A stretch of DNA of 49,848 nt, taken from NCBI GenBank assembly GCA_900319235.1, contig ONNR01000028.1:1-49848 (forward strand), given 5' to 3'. Numbering within the stretch: position 1 is the first letter of the stretch; each line of letters begins with the position of its first letter. Position numbers and translations under genes: made by a program. Positions 8,529 to 15,646 of this stretch are shown one piece after another. This stretch comes from an uncultured Prevotellaceae bacterium. GTDB taxonomy: Bacteria > Bacteroidota > Bacteroidia > Bacteroidales > UBA3663. A model generated the notes under the pieces. The model had not been told where the DNA came from, did no database searches, and worked only from the letters and a program-made list of their open reading frames with translations.

Positions 8529-8798
8529 TTAGGCAGAAAAACGGAACAGACCGATGTGGGTGTTTGTTGCAGCTGGACGGATGCAGATATCAACCTCGTT
8601 GGTGCTGCTTTTGTGGTTGCTTACTGACTCAGCGATCTTGTTGCCGATGTAGAGGCTTGCTGAGAAAAGGATTACGGTGGTGAAGACACCACAACAAAAG
8701 CGCGACAGACGGGAATAGACGCCCCGAATTCTGTCGCGCTGATGTAAGCTTTTTTGTAAAAACATTACTCGTGATCCCATACGGAGATAGTATTTCAT
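8529..8798 (-). CDS. Small single-pass membrane protein, weakly TraL (DUF3989)-like
   Basis: 89-residue ORF with one hydrophobic helix (about residues 33-52, CCGVFTTVILFSASLYIGNK) after a basic stretch (HQRDRIRGVYSRLSR). The arrangement of basic linker plus helix ending in SLYI resembles the conjugative-transposon TraL/DUF3989 family, but the match is by eye only. The first codons run over the left attachment repeat at 8775-8786, and a strong hairpin lies inside the ORF, so it may be a junction artefact or remnant. Confidence 0.35.
   Translation of the reverse strand: MKYYLRMGSRVMFLQKSLHQRDRIRGVYSRLSRFCCGVFTTVILFSASLYIGNKIAESVSNHKSSTNEVDICIRPAATNTHIGLFRFSA
8699..8741. other. Strong inverted repeat near the left end of the element
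   Basis: GCGCGACAGA and TCTGTCGCGC form a perfect 10-bp stem that is extended inside by CGGG/CCCG. A run of TTTTTT follows about 10 nt downstream on the plus strand. It could act as a terminator. Confidence 0.55.
8775..8786. other. Left attachment site (att) of the integrated element
   Basis: TCCCATACGGAG is identical, in the same orientation, to 23242-23253 within the 3' end of tRNA-Arg. The pair delimits the integrated element. Confidence 0.65.
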
Positions 8799-8854
8799 TT
8801 ATAGTTTATTGTTTATCAGTATGTTACCGATTGCCAGAAGCCATATATAAAAAA

Positions 8855-8878
8855 ATGTCAGCATTTTTGTCAGCAAAA
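8855..8878 (+). repeat. Left arm-type site pair (GTCAGC repeats)
   Basis: ATGTCAGCATTTTTGTCAGC contains two copies of TGTCAGC 12 bp apart, matching the pair at 23079-23104 in sequence, spacing and orientation. Confidence 0.6.
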
Positions 8879-8925
8879 ACGGTGTTTTTTTGGGGTTTGC
8901 AAACTGAACATTTCAAATTGTTGCA

Positions 8926-9198
8926 TCATTTATCACCGTAATGTCCTTCAACTTCGATGACAAGAACGACCAGTACGTTGTCATGAATATCATAGACTAT
9001 ACGGTCATGTGCAGAAATTCTTCTTGACCAAGTGACATCGTTACCTCCGCGTAACGGTTCGGGATGTCCGATGCCAGTACGTGGGTGTTCGGCAAGTTCA
9101 TGCATTATTTTGCCGAATTTATTCCAGAGTTGCGGATTGGATTTTTTCCATTTCCTTACAACTCTATCGGCTCCGTTGGATATTTCTACTCTATACAT
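8926..9198 (-). CDS. yoeB: YoeB/Txe-family toxin (ribosome-dependent mRNA interferase)
   Basis: 90-residue RelE-superfamily toxin. It has the YoeB pattern: KKSNPQLWNKFGKIMHELAEHPRTGIGHPEPLRGG, then WSRRISAHDRIVYDI and the C-terminal catalytic EGHYGDK (His-Tyr). YoeB toxins cleave mRNA in the ribosomal A site. It is 3 bp downstream of its antitoxin, the usual yefM-yoeB order. Carried near the left end of the element, it probably stabilises it (addiction). Confidence 0.92.
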   Translation of the reverse strand: MYRVEISNGADRVVRKWKKSNPQLWNKFGKIMHELAEHPRTGIGHPEPLRGGNDVTWSRRISAHDRIVYDIHDNVLVVLVIEVEGHYGDK

Positions 9199-9201
9199 GA
9201 A

Positions 9202-9456
9202 TTACATTGAGTCTAAATATCGGTCAATATCCTCATGTGAATTAAGGGAAATAGTTTTTCCTTCTTTGTATTCCTGTCTTGCCTGTTCAATCTTCGTAGC
9301 GAGCTCTGGGGTGATGGCAAGATCATCATCTTCAATAGGAATAATGGCATAGATCTTTTGTCTTCCTCTGTTAATGAATACGAACTCTCCAGCATCAACG
9401 CGGTCGAAAGATGAAGCCATATTGCTCCTGAAGTCACTGATTGTCAATGTAGTCAT
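9202..9456 (-). CDS. yefM: YefM/Phd-family antitoxin
   Basis: 84-residue antitoxin. The N-terminal DNA-binding part (TISDFRSNMASSFDRVDAGEFVFINRGRQKIYAIIPIED) is YefM/Phd-like, and the acidic C-terminal part would wrap the toxin. A paired TGTACA operator lies just upstream of its promoter, as in other yefM-yoeB operons, so autoregulation by conditional cooperativity is likely. Confidence 0.9.
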   Translation of the reverse strand: MTTLTISDFRSNMASSFDRVDAGEFVFINRGRQKIYAIIPIEDDDLAITPELATKIEQARQEYKEGKTISLNSHEDIDRYLDSM

Positions 9457-9481
9457 TTTTGTAATTTTTTAGTTTGCGCTG

Positions 9482-9513
9482 CAAATCTACGCATTATTTC
9501 TATAATTTCCAAA
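9482..9513 (-). promoter_or_regulatory. Promoter of yefM-yoeB
   Basis: On the minus strand a -7 box TAGATTTG (9482-9489) and a -33 TTTG (9510-9513) are separated by exactly 20 bp. The leader before yefM is about 20 nt. Confidence 0.75.
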
Positions 9514-9518
9514 TTATC

Positions 9519-9536
9519 TGTACATTTTTATGTACA
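9519..9536 (-). promoter_or_regulatory. YefM-type operator: two TGTACA palindromes
   Basis: TGTACA at 9519-9524 and 9531-9536, 12 bp centre to centre, sits directly upstream of the -33 box. Paired TGTACA-core palindromes with this spacing are the known binding sites of E. coli YefM-YoeB. Confidence 0.75.
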
Positions 9537-9896
9537 TTTAACAAAAAAAGGGAATAGAACAGCTAAATCACCTTCTGGAACTGCATCAAAGCTTGAAAAA
9601 TGGTACAAAAAAACGTTTATAGTTGAGTTCTTTTGTACTTTGTTTTTCAGACGGGTTTTTGAACCGAATAGAGGGGAGAAAAGAATCGGATTCCTCAGTA
9701 GTCCTCTGATGTTCGTAAAACCGTCGTTTATTAGACTATGATTGGACCATGAATTGCACCAGGCAATGATCATGGCAACCATGGCGCAAGGTTGATCATT
9801 GATGTCATCACTGTCTGTTTTGCTGACTATAAAGGACAAAACAGAAACAAAGCATAAAAAAACGAGGTGGTTTTTGCAAAAAGTTCGCCCAATCTC
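9537..9896. other. Intergenic stretch without a recognisable gene
   Basis: About 360 bp between the yefM operator and the first sRNA promoter. A minus-strand ORF of 125 codons crosses it, but it has no family features and overlaps promoter and operator sequences. No structure stands out. Confidence 0.4.
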
Positions 9897-10020
9897 TTGA
9901 CACATTCGGATATATTCACTATCTTTGCACCGACATTAGCCAAGGCCGCATCCTTCGGGGTGGGCGGGCCAAGCTCGGAAGCTTCACCCTTTTCGGTGGG
10001 GCTTTCGTTATTCTTGTCGA
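9897..10020 (+). ncRNA. Candidate small RNA, copy 1 of a tandem pair
   Basis: A promoter with TTG at 9897-9899, 20 bp spacing and TATCTTTG at 9920-9927 precedes about 85 nt with an RNA-like layout. First comes a hairpin with a TTCG tetraloop (ATCC TTCG GGGT), then a terminal stem GAAGC..CACC / GGTG..GCTTTC followed by GTTATTCTTG. The sequence is repeated with about 85% identity at 10232-10331. The expected 5' end is about 9934 and the 3' end about 10015. No ORF in it has a family match. Strand and transcript ends are inferred. Confidence 0.6.
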
Positions 10021-10207
10021 TGGAACATCAGGAACAAAAAGAATCCAAGCCCTGACAGACAAACAGCAAATCGATCTCGCTGACGTTGAATATCTGGACT
10101 TGGACTGAAACCAGGATCGGTTACGGGTGCAAAGATAGGACAAAAAATCGAAAACGCCAAGGAAATTGATGAAAAAATGCAAGAAACTGCATTTTTCCCA
10201 AGAAAAG

Positions 10208-10331
10208 TTTGGCGGTTTCGGAAAAATGGCGTATCTTTGCACCGACCTTAGCCACGGACGCACCCTTCGGGGTGGGCAGCCCAAGCTCGGAAGCATCACT
10301 TTTACCGGTGGTGCTTTCGTTATTTTTTATC
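10208..10331 (+). ncRNA. Candidate small RNA, copy 2 of a tandem pair
   Basis: Promoter TTTG at 10208-10211, exactly 20 bp spacer, TATCTTTG at 10232-10239. The transcript would start near 10246. It contains ACCC-TTCG-GGGT (copy 1 has ATCC-TTCG-GGGT, keeping pairing through a U-G) and ends in a stem GAAGCATCAC / GGTGGTGCTTTC followed by GTTATTTTTT, a convincing intrinsic terminator. The terminator U-run overlaps the 3' end of the convergent DUF2493 gene, so antisense contact is possible. Confidence 0.65.
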
Positions 10332-10703
10332 GGTGAAGTACACGACGGCCACCTGCAGTCCCTTCTTGCGAGCGAGCTCAATCATCGAGCGCGTGCCGGG
10401 GTTCTGGCCGTCCCAGAAGGCGATGAGTGCATCCGACACCTCTGCCATTTCCGCGTTGCGTATTGGTCCGGCAGAACGTCCATACTTTCCCCAATCGGCG
10501 GGATGAATCTCACATTGCAGTCCGTGTTCCTCCGCGAACATCTCACCCAGGGCATCCGCACCCGACGCATGGCCGGACACGATGATGACGTTATGTGTCT
10601 CCATCTTCTCGCACAAGTAATCATTGCACCGCTCCTTGAGCAGTGCATAATCGTCGAAGTCCCTGCAGCCCGCTATGATCACCCGGTAGTCCATATCTTT
10701 CAT
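10320..10703 (-). CDS. DUF2493 (SLOG/YAcAr-type nucleotide-binding) protein
   Basis: 127 residues. Rossmann-like features of the DUF2493/SLOG group are clear: YRVIIAGCRDFDDYALL, then VIIVSGHASGADALGEMFAEEHG and AEMAEVSDALIAFWDGQNPGTRSMIELARKKG. SLOG proteins are thought to bind nucleotide-derived ligands, and this subgroup is common on phages and mobile elements; its role is unknown. The start may be at 10703 or at the second ATG (10694). A small gene lies 5 bp upstream, suggesting an operon. Confidence 0.85.
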   Translation of the reverse strand: MKDMDYRVIIAGCRDFDDYALLKERCNDYLCEKMETHNVIIVSGHASGADALGEMFAEEHGLQCEIHPADWGKYGRSAGPIRNAEMAEVSDALIAFWDGQNPGTRSMIELARKKGLQVAVVYFTDKK

Positions 10704-10708
10704 ATAGA

Positions 10709-10927
10709 TTACGGGCCGATGGGAGGTCTGCCGCTGTTCACGTCATCCCACCAGCCGCCGCCGTTCATGTACTTGTCGCGCTTTTTCCAATAGTTGGCGC
10801 GATCCTCGAGGATGGTGCCGAAGAAACCCTTCTTCTTCTTCGCCTTCTTGGCTCTCTTCTTCTCGTTCTTGTCGGGCCTGTTACAGAAGCCCAGATAGAG
10901 AAAAGCTAATATGATGATAATCTCCAT
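10709..10927 (-). CDS. Small membrane-anchored basic protein, unknown
   Basis: 72 residues: an N-terminal hydrophobic helix (EIIIILAFLYLGF), then a very basic stretch (KKRAKKAKKKKGFFG) and a Trp/Gly-rich tail (YMNGGGWWDDVNSGRPPIGP). It is 5 bp upstream of the DUF2493 gene on the same strand. No family recognised. The tight spacing and consistent composition make a real gene likely. Confidence 0.6.
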   Translation of the reverse strand: MEIIIILAFLYLGFCNRPDKNEKKRAKKAKKKKGFFGTILEDRANYWKKRDKYMNGGGWWDDVNSGRPPIGP

Positions 10928-11145
10928 AATGCCATTGATGATGATATTTGATTTCCTTTTTTCTATTTAGACTGAATAAAGGGGACAATGTTTAATGTAA
11001 AACATTGATAATGTTGGACTTTCTTGGCAGTTTTCCCGATGTTCTGTCGGGTTCCTGGTTTTCGTCGAAAATGCCATATATTATTTATTATTATGTTAAT
11101 ATGCAACGTGTTACAAAGGATTTGAAGGGCGCGACAACGCCCCAT

Positions 11146-11559
11146 TTATCCGAAGTCTATCTGAAGCTGTCGGAAGTCCTCCAGATCCATGATTATCCGC
11201 ACCCTCTTCTCTGTGTCCATCCCCTTTATTGATTCCTCGACCTTCTCCGAGATTCGGTAGCCTCCCGTCTTCGGGCTTCCGAAGTGTTCGACCAGGCCGG
11301 ACCTTTTCAGGTCGGCAACTGCGATTGACACCATCGGCACGGACTTGCCGACAATCTGCGCTATCCGCTGCGTCTTGCTGCCGGGGTAGGCATGGATGGC
11401 ATGGAATACCGACTGCGCGGTAGGAGGAAGGGAATTGAGACGGACGCGAAGGCTCTCGTCAAAGGCTTCGGCCATTTCCGCGTTGCGCCTGGCAACCTCC
11501 TGACGCTTGATCTTCCTTTTCTCAGTGTCCTCTGCCTCCATGTCTGTACTGCATTTCAT
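11146..11559 (-). CDS. Winged-helix DNA-binding protein, MarR-like
   Basis: 137 residues with a winged-helix motif at about residues 47-105: AQSVFHAIHAYPGSKTQRIAQIVGKS, recognition helix VPMVSIAVADLKRSG, wing VEHFGSPKTGGYRIS. The same domain recurs at the C-terminus of the 410-residue nuclease-like protein encoded upstream (there DQRIYHAIRR ... GSKKTGQYVV), so the two probably share ancestry or a binding site. A Lys/Glu-rich helix precedes the domain. No ligand-binding domain is seen. Likely a small regulator of the element. Confidence 0.7.
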   Translation of the reverse strand: MKCSTDMEAEDTEKRKIKRQEVARRNAEMAEAFDESLRVRLNSLPPTAQSVFHAIHAYPGSKTQRIAQIVGKSVPMVSIAVADLKRSGLVEHFGSPKTGGYRISEKVEESIKGMDTEKRVRIIMDLEDFRQLQIDFG

Positions 11560-11701
11560 TGTTAGATGTCGATGAGATTATAGGGAATTGTTCCGTCATG
11601 GCAAAACAATAAAAGGGGAAAAATAATATCCAAAGAAATACTCTATAATTTTACTATATTGTAAAATGCGGATTTATCTTACGAGAAGAAGAAATAGCTC
11701 T

Positions 11702-12934
11702 TTATTGCCCATCTACAAGAGTTTCACTCACATGCCGGAACTGCTTGCATAGCGGAGATTTTGCGCACACCTGGCAGCTGTCTGGCGCACAGTCCACCTT
11801 CTTGACGACGTACTGCCCGGTCTTCTTGCTGCCCTCACGCTCGATCAGACCTGCCTTTGTCAATGACGATATACTGCGCTTGATCGTTGCGATGCTTGGA
11901 CGTTCAACTCCTTCCTGATAAGGAAGAATCTCGGCTATGTACTGGGCCTGAACACCGTCATTCCGGCGAATGGCATGATAGATCCTCTGGTCATTCAGCG
12001 ACAGGCCTTCAAGGATTGAGGCCACGACCGCCGGCACCTTGTCATTCATGGCGGCAACCTCCTCCTTCAGAACTGCCACCTTAGCATCGTGCCTTTCTCG
12101 ACGCGCCAATTCCCTCTCTCTGGCCGCAGTCTTGATTGCAGCTTCCCTGTCGGCAACATCCATATTGGCAGCCTCCTTATCAGACCCCCGCCCTGATTTA
12201 CCGGATCCTGTTTCTTCGACGGCCTGGGGTCCTACCGCAGTCTGCTGCTCCACCACCTTTTGAGGTTCTTCCGCAGTCCAGGGTTCTTCCCCTGCATTAT
12301 TATTCGGATTGCTATCCATAAACTCCATCGGCATTGCCTCGACATCATCAACCTTGACAGATACCATGTTCTTTAAGTCCTCGACGAACATTCTGCTATA
12401 TAGGATCTGTTCCAATAGTGCATATTTTCGCTCCATTGTTGGAATGATCCTTTCCGGCATCTTGACCAGATTGCCCTTTTCAACATCGAAGACACCGATG
12501 TGATTGTCTAGACTTGATTTTTCGATAGCTTCATTGACCAGGCTCGAAGGCACGCCGATGAAGAAGAAATCAGTGTAGCCCAGATAGTGTTCAATCTTTT
12601 CGTCATACTTGAGATCCTCCTTGCTGTTCTTCAGTTCCACGCCGATGGTATAAACCTGTCGCTTGTTTAGAGCAGCCTGGTTAGGCTCGACGAAGAGAAC
12701 ACAGTCGAAGCGGAAGTGTTCCGGTTTCTCTTCACCCCACCTGTTCGTCTGGCCTGTGTATTCCCTGACTGTAACCTCCTCGAAGATACGGTAATGGATG
12801 AAGTCGTAACTTCCATAGGCTCTACGGATTTTGGAAGTGAAGTCATACACAGCCAATGTCAAGTTAGTCACGAAATCCTTGCCCGGCTTGCCAATCAAAT
12901 ACTGCTTCAAATTCTCGTGTGCCATATCGAACAC
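11702..12934 (-). CDS. PD-(D/E)XK nuclease-like protein with winged helix and Cys cluster
   Basis: 410 residues in three parts. Residues about 1-180 look like a restriction-endonuclease fold: D77 in FRFDCVLF and E100-x-K102 in GVELKNSK give the D-x(n)-ExK spacing. A middle region rich in Ala, Glu and Gln (about 205-300) is probably a linker. Residues about 305-375 form a winged helix (DQRIYHAIRRNDGVQAQYIAEIL ... IATIKRSISSLTKAGLIE) homologous to the 11146-11559 protein. The last 30 residues hold C382, C387, C390 and C396, a possible zinc knuckle. A minus-strand promoter (TAACTTTG, 12990-12997) lies about 55 bp upstream. Nuclease activity is inference from spacing only. Confidence 0.55.
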   Translation of the reverse strand: MFDMAHENLKQYLIGKPGKDFVTNLTLAVYDFTSKIRRAYGSYDFIHYRIFEEVTVREYTGQTNRWGEEKPEHFRFDCVLFVEPNQAALNKRQVYTIGVELKNSKEDLKYDEKIEHYLGYTDFFFIGVPSSLVNEAIEKSSLDNHIGVFDVEKGNLVKMPERIIPTMERKYALLEQILYSRMFVEDLKNMVSVKVDDVEAMPMEFMDSNPNNNAGEEPWTAEEPQKVVEQQTAVGPQAVEETGSGKSGRGSDKEAANMDVADREAAIKTAARERELARRERHDAKVAVLKEEVAAMNDKVPAVVASILEGLSLNDQRIYHAIRRNDGVQAQYIAEILPYQEGVERPSIATIKRSISSLTKAGLIEREGSKKTGQYVVKKVDCAPDSCQVCAKSPLCKQFRHVSETLVDGQ

Positions 12935-12989
12935 ATGTTTTATTGTAATTAATATATCGTATCAAAATATTGATTCTTTATTCACGATG

Positions 12990-13020
12990 CAAAGTTAAGA
13001 AAAAAAATTAACATATCAAA
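12990..13020 (-). promoter_or_regulatory. Promoter of the nuclease-like gene
   Basis: Minus strand: -7 TAACTTTG (12990-12997) and -33 TTTG (13017-13020), spacing 19 bp. Confidence 0.6.
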
Positions 13021-13168
13021 ATTTTGAGTCATAAAAGATGTTAACGGCTCAAAAAAAAATGATACGTAAGTTATCCGAGCATTGTTATCCAAGCAGGATC
13101 CAGGTGACCCGGACATGGAGCAAGCGAATTAAGGGAAAGGAAAAAGGGAACAGGACAGCGGACTGCGG

Positions 13169-13369
13169 TCATCCTTGGGCTTCAAATACTGTGGCCGTGA
13201 TCTTCGCGCCCTCCCTGGGTGACAATAGGCACCCCGTCAGATTGCTTTGAGAGTCGAAGTCTATAAGTAGAACCTTTCGGCCCTTGATGGTCAACGCGGC
13301 CCCCACGTTGTGCGCTGTGGTGGTCTTGGCCGTGCCGCCCTTGTAGTTGGCAAATGCTATAACTTTCAT
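13169..13369 (-). pseudogene. Truncated ParA/Soj-type ATPase
   Basis: 66 codons that begin as a perfect ParA: MKVIAFANYKGGTAKTTTAH, then the switch segment KVLLIDFDSQSNLTG. The deviant Walker A (KGGTAKTTT) is intact, but the frame stops after about 66 residues, where a ParA has about 250, and no continuation is visible in the next 150 bp. Either a decayed remnant of a segregation gene or a deliberately short product. It starts next to the TTGTCCCC repeat cluster. Confidence 0.75.
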
Positions 13370-13391
13370 ATTTCTTTAATTTGTTTAGAGA

Positions 13392-13572
13392 GGGGACAAA
13401 ATGCTTATTTGTCCCCCCAAGAGGGGACGAACAAGGGGGGACAGGGGGACAAAACATTTTATACCCCCTTAAAGAGGGGGTATATATAAAATTTTGTCCC
13501 CACCTTGTCCCCACCACCGAAGGGGGACAAGTCCCCATCTTGTCCCCACCTTGTCCCCACTTGTCCCCACCT
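13392..13572. repeat. TTGTCCCC iteron-like cluster (candidate origin or partition site)
   Basis: At least ten copies of TTGTCCCC or its complement occur in both orientations within 180 bp between the RecA-fold ATPase gene and the truncated parA. Direct copies cluster on the right (CTTGTCCCC spaced about 10-11 bp) and inverted ones on the left. A near-perfect 57-bp dyad (13445-13501) sits in the middle. The layout is that of iterons or a centromere-like site. Confidence 0.65.
13445..13501. repeat. Long dyad within the TTGTCCCC cluster
   Basis: Left arm GGGGGACAAAA, TTTTATA, CCCCCTT is mirrored by AAGAGGGGG, TATAAAA, TTTTGTCCCC, with a short central loop. It could form a cruciform. Confidence 0.7.
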
Positions 13573-13597
13573 TTTAAAATATATGATTTATTGGTTT

Positions 13598-15367
13598 TCA
13601 TTTTTGGGATGGCAGATTTATAAGACCATAAAGACCGCTTGGATATTGTCTTAATATCTCAAGTTTCACAGAACTATCCAAACAGCGTTTGAGACGCTTT
13701 TTCCAACGATCCTTTGTTTTCTTATCTAGTTTGTCTTCATCTTCTTGGATGCGTGCATATTCAAACCAACGGGCGTTAATTTCTTCTTTCGAAAGGGTTT
13801 CTGCATCATCCTTGAATATGATAGCAAGTTCTTCACGAAACTTGTCTTTGTCGGATTCCATCTTTAACTGTGCCTTTTGTGCCTTTCTTTCTTCGGCTTT
13901 CTTCTCTTCCTGAATATCGGCGATATCTGCCTTTTCCAAATATTCGCCTTCGGTGAGGTAGTGAGGAACAAAGAAAGAATGAACGCAATCGTCGTTAATA
14001 TCAAGGTGACGCGGTTGCAGGATTTCGTCAGTGTTACCATCTATGACGGGGCACATGTCGGGCGTATTGCTTCCCGGCACGTCGATATAGATCACGCCAT
14101 CAAACTTGCAGTAAATGGTCGGACACTTTGATTTTCTTGCCTGGATCTGCTCGACCTTGGTCAAAAATCCCTCTTGCGTCTCCACATAGAAGGTTCCGCC
14201 GCCGTATTTCTGGCAGATCTTGCCGAAGGCTCCGAAGGCTGACACGTTGGGGGCCTTTTCAGGTGCAAGTGGGTTGTCTTCGGTCTTGGCATGGAATACA
14301 CCCATTATTACCAAATTGTAATGCCTTGCAAGGTTTCGGATTTCCCTCATTAACGGGTCCGCGCCCTTCGTCATATATGCGTCTTCCAGTAGGCCCGCGT
14401 AACCGTCAATGAAGACCACCTTCGGGCGGTATTGCTCGACAAGTTCCTGAATCTCGGAAAGCATTTGCGAAGGTGGCACTTCGTCACACGATGCGATAAT
14501 AAGGCGGTCGTTTGGCGCGTCGTAGTTCCTCCCTGCCAAAAGGTTGGCCGTCTGGCAAATGTTGTGAGCGTCTGACGCGCTTTGCTCGGTATCAATATAG
14601 AGGATCTTGTCTTCCCCTCCAATCATGCTTTCAAGGCTAAAACTTTCCAGCTTGCCGACGAGGTAGGCCGCAAGGAATACCGAAAGGACGTGGCTTTTGC
14701 CGCTTTTCTCCCGTCCCATGAGGATATAAAAGTTTGAATCCTCAAGGATAGGCACACCGCGATGCTTCAAGGAATACTTTGTTCTTTGAAGCCTGGTGTC
14801 GGTACTGAAGACGGTAGCATGAACGGGCAAATTTTCGGTCATCCGTGCAAGCTGCTTCCCGTAGATCGCGGCCGCGCTGGTATCCTGTGCGTGCAAGATG
14901 GCAAAGGCTATCAGGAACCTTGTCAGCTCATTGTGTAGGGTCTGCAGGGCTTCGCACGTTTGGCGGGCGTTAAATTCTGTGTCCAATTCTTTGGCCTTCT
15001 CGACTTCGGTATCATAAAAGAACCTATCGGCCCCGTCGAAATAGCCGACAGTCAACAAAGCAAGGTCGAAGCGTTCTTTCGTCCCCCTTATTGAATCGAC
15101 ATATTTCTTGATCTTGAGGAAAATGCTACGGGGTTCACGGTCGAAGATCTCGGGATCTCCGACAATTTCCAGCCTTTCGGGATGGGTTACAAGATACTTG
15201 AGTAATGAGTATTGAAGGGGAAGGGATTCTTCAATTTCACGTTGCAGCTTGTCGCGGCTTGCGTTTATCTGAAGATGCCAGTTTTCAGAAAGGCTTTCTA
15301 TGGTCTGCCTTTTTAGTTCCGCTTCCTTGGGTTCCTTCGGGTTCTGGTGCATGGGTTGTTGCTGCAT
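13598..15367 (-). CDS. RecA-fold (RepA/AAA_25-type) ATPase, putative replication or mobilisation helicase
   Basis: 589 residues. The N-terminal ~200 residues are helical and unassigned. A RecA-like core follows: Walker A GREKSGKS at about 218-225, ILYIDTEQSA (about 255-264), Walker B KVVFIDGYAG (about 316-324) and VIMGVFHAKTEDN (sensor region). The C-terminal part is charged (EEKKAEERKAQKAQ) and ends in a winged-helix-like domain. Such proteins occur on Bacteroides plasmids and mobilisable transposons, often as replication proteins. The cluster of TTGTCCCC repeats lies directly downstream. It is not a typical DnaB because no N-terminal DnaB domain is seen. Confidence 0.7.
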   Translation of the reverse strand: MQQQPMHQNPKEPKEAELKRQTIESLSENWHLQINASRDKLQREIEESLPLQYSLLKYLVTHPERLEIVGDPEIFDREPRSIFLKIKKYVDSIRGTKERFDLALLTVGYFDGADRFFYDTEVEKAKELDTEFNARQTCEALQTLHNELTRFLIAFAILHAQDTSAAAIYGKQLARMTENLPVHATVFSTDTRLQRTKYSLKHRGVPILEDSNFYILMGREKSGKSHVLSVFLAAYLVGKLESFSLESMIGGEDKILYIDTEQSASDAHNICQTANLLAGRNYDAPNDRLIIASCDEVPPSQMLSEIQELVEQYRPKVVFIDGYAGLLEDAYMTKGADPLMREIRNLARHYNLVIMGVFHAKTEDNPLAPEKAPNVSAFGAFGKICQKYGGGTFYVETQEGFLTKVEQIQARKSKCPTIYCKFDGVIYIDVPGSNTPDMCPVIDGNTDEILQPRHLDINDDCVHSFFVPHYLTEGEYLEKADIADIQEEKKAEERKAQKAQLKMESDKDKFREELAIIFKDDAETLSKEEINARWFEYARIQEDEDKLDKKTKDRWKKRLKRCLDSSVKLEILRQYPSGLYGLINLPSQK

Positions 15368-15491
15368 CGTACAAAGATTATACGTATTTCTCGACCTCTG
15401 ATCTCAGTGCATCAAAATGATCTGTATTATTACATTATATATAATAATCATCTTGAATTTCGCCTAATCTCAGTTTTTTTGGAAAAAAAAA

Positions 15492-15605
15492 TTGGTTATT
15501 TCGAGGAAAATGCGTATCTTTGCACCATCCTTACCATCAGATGACGCAAATGTCATTTTCCATGAGTGAGCCAAGGGGTGAGAACCTTGACTCACTTATT
15601 TTTAT
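15492..15605 (+). ncRNA. Candidate small RNA in the element, third unit
   Basis: Promoter TTG 15492-15494, spacer 20 bp, -7 TATCTTTG 15515-15522. The expected transcript (about 15529-15604) contains a hairpin ATGAC/GTCAT (15541-15556) and a strong terminator: GTGAGCCAAGG / CCTTGACTCAC (15567-15595) followed by TTATTTTT. No ORF fits. It lies between the ATPase gene and the traJ-like gene, opposite in strand to both. Confidence 0.6.
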
Positions 15606-15646
15606 CTCTCTGTTCTTACCAAGAATACTAATTAATTATTGATTTA

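Noticed and set aside
8417..8683. 88-codon plus-strand ORF near rpsF
   Set aside because: Cys-rich, low-plausibility product, antisense to the small membrane ORF, with no family pattern.
9528..9905. 125-codon minus-strand ORF
   Set aside because: It overlaps the yefM operator and the sRNA promoter, and its product has no family features or plausible domain pattern.
9919..10299. 126-codon minus-strand ORF with internal peptide repeat
   Set aside because: The peptide repeat only reflects the duplicated sRNA DNA; promoters and hairpins explain the sequence better.
10963..11145. 60-codon minus-strand ORF between the small basic gene and the winged-helix gene
   Set aside because: Short, AT-driven, no domain, no spacing that suggests coupling.
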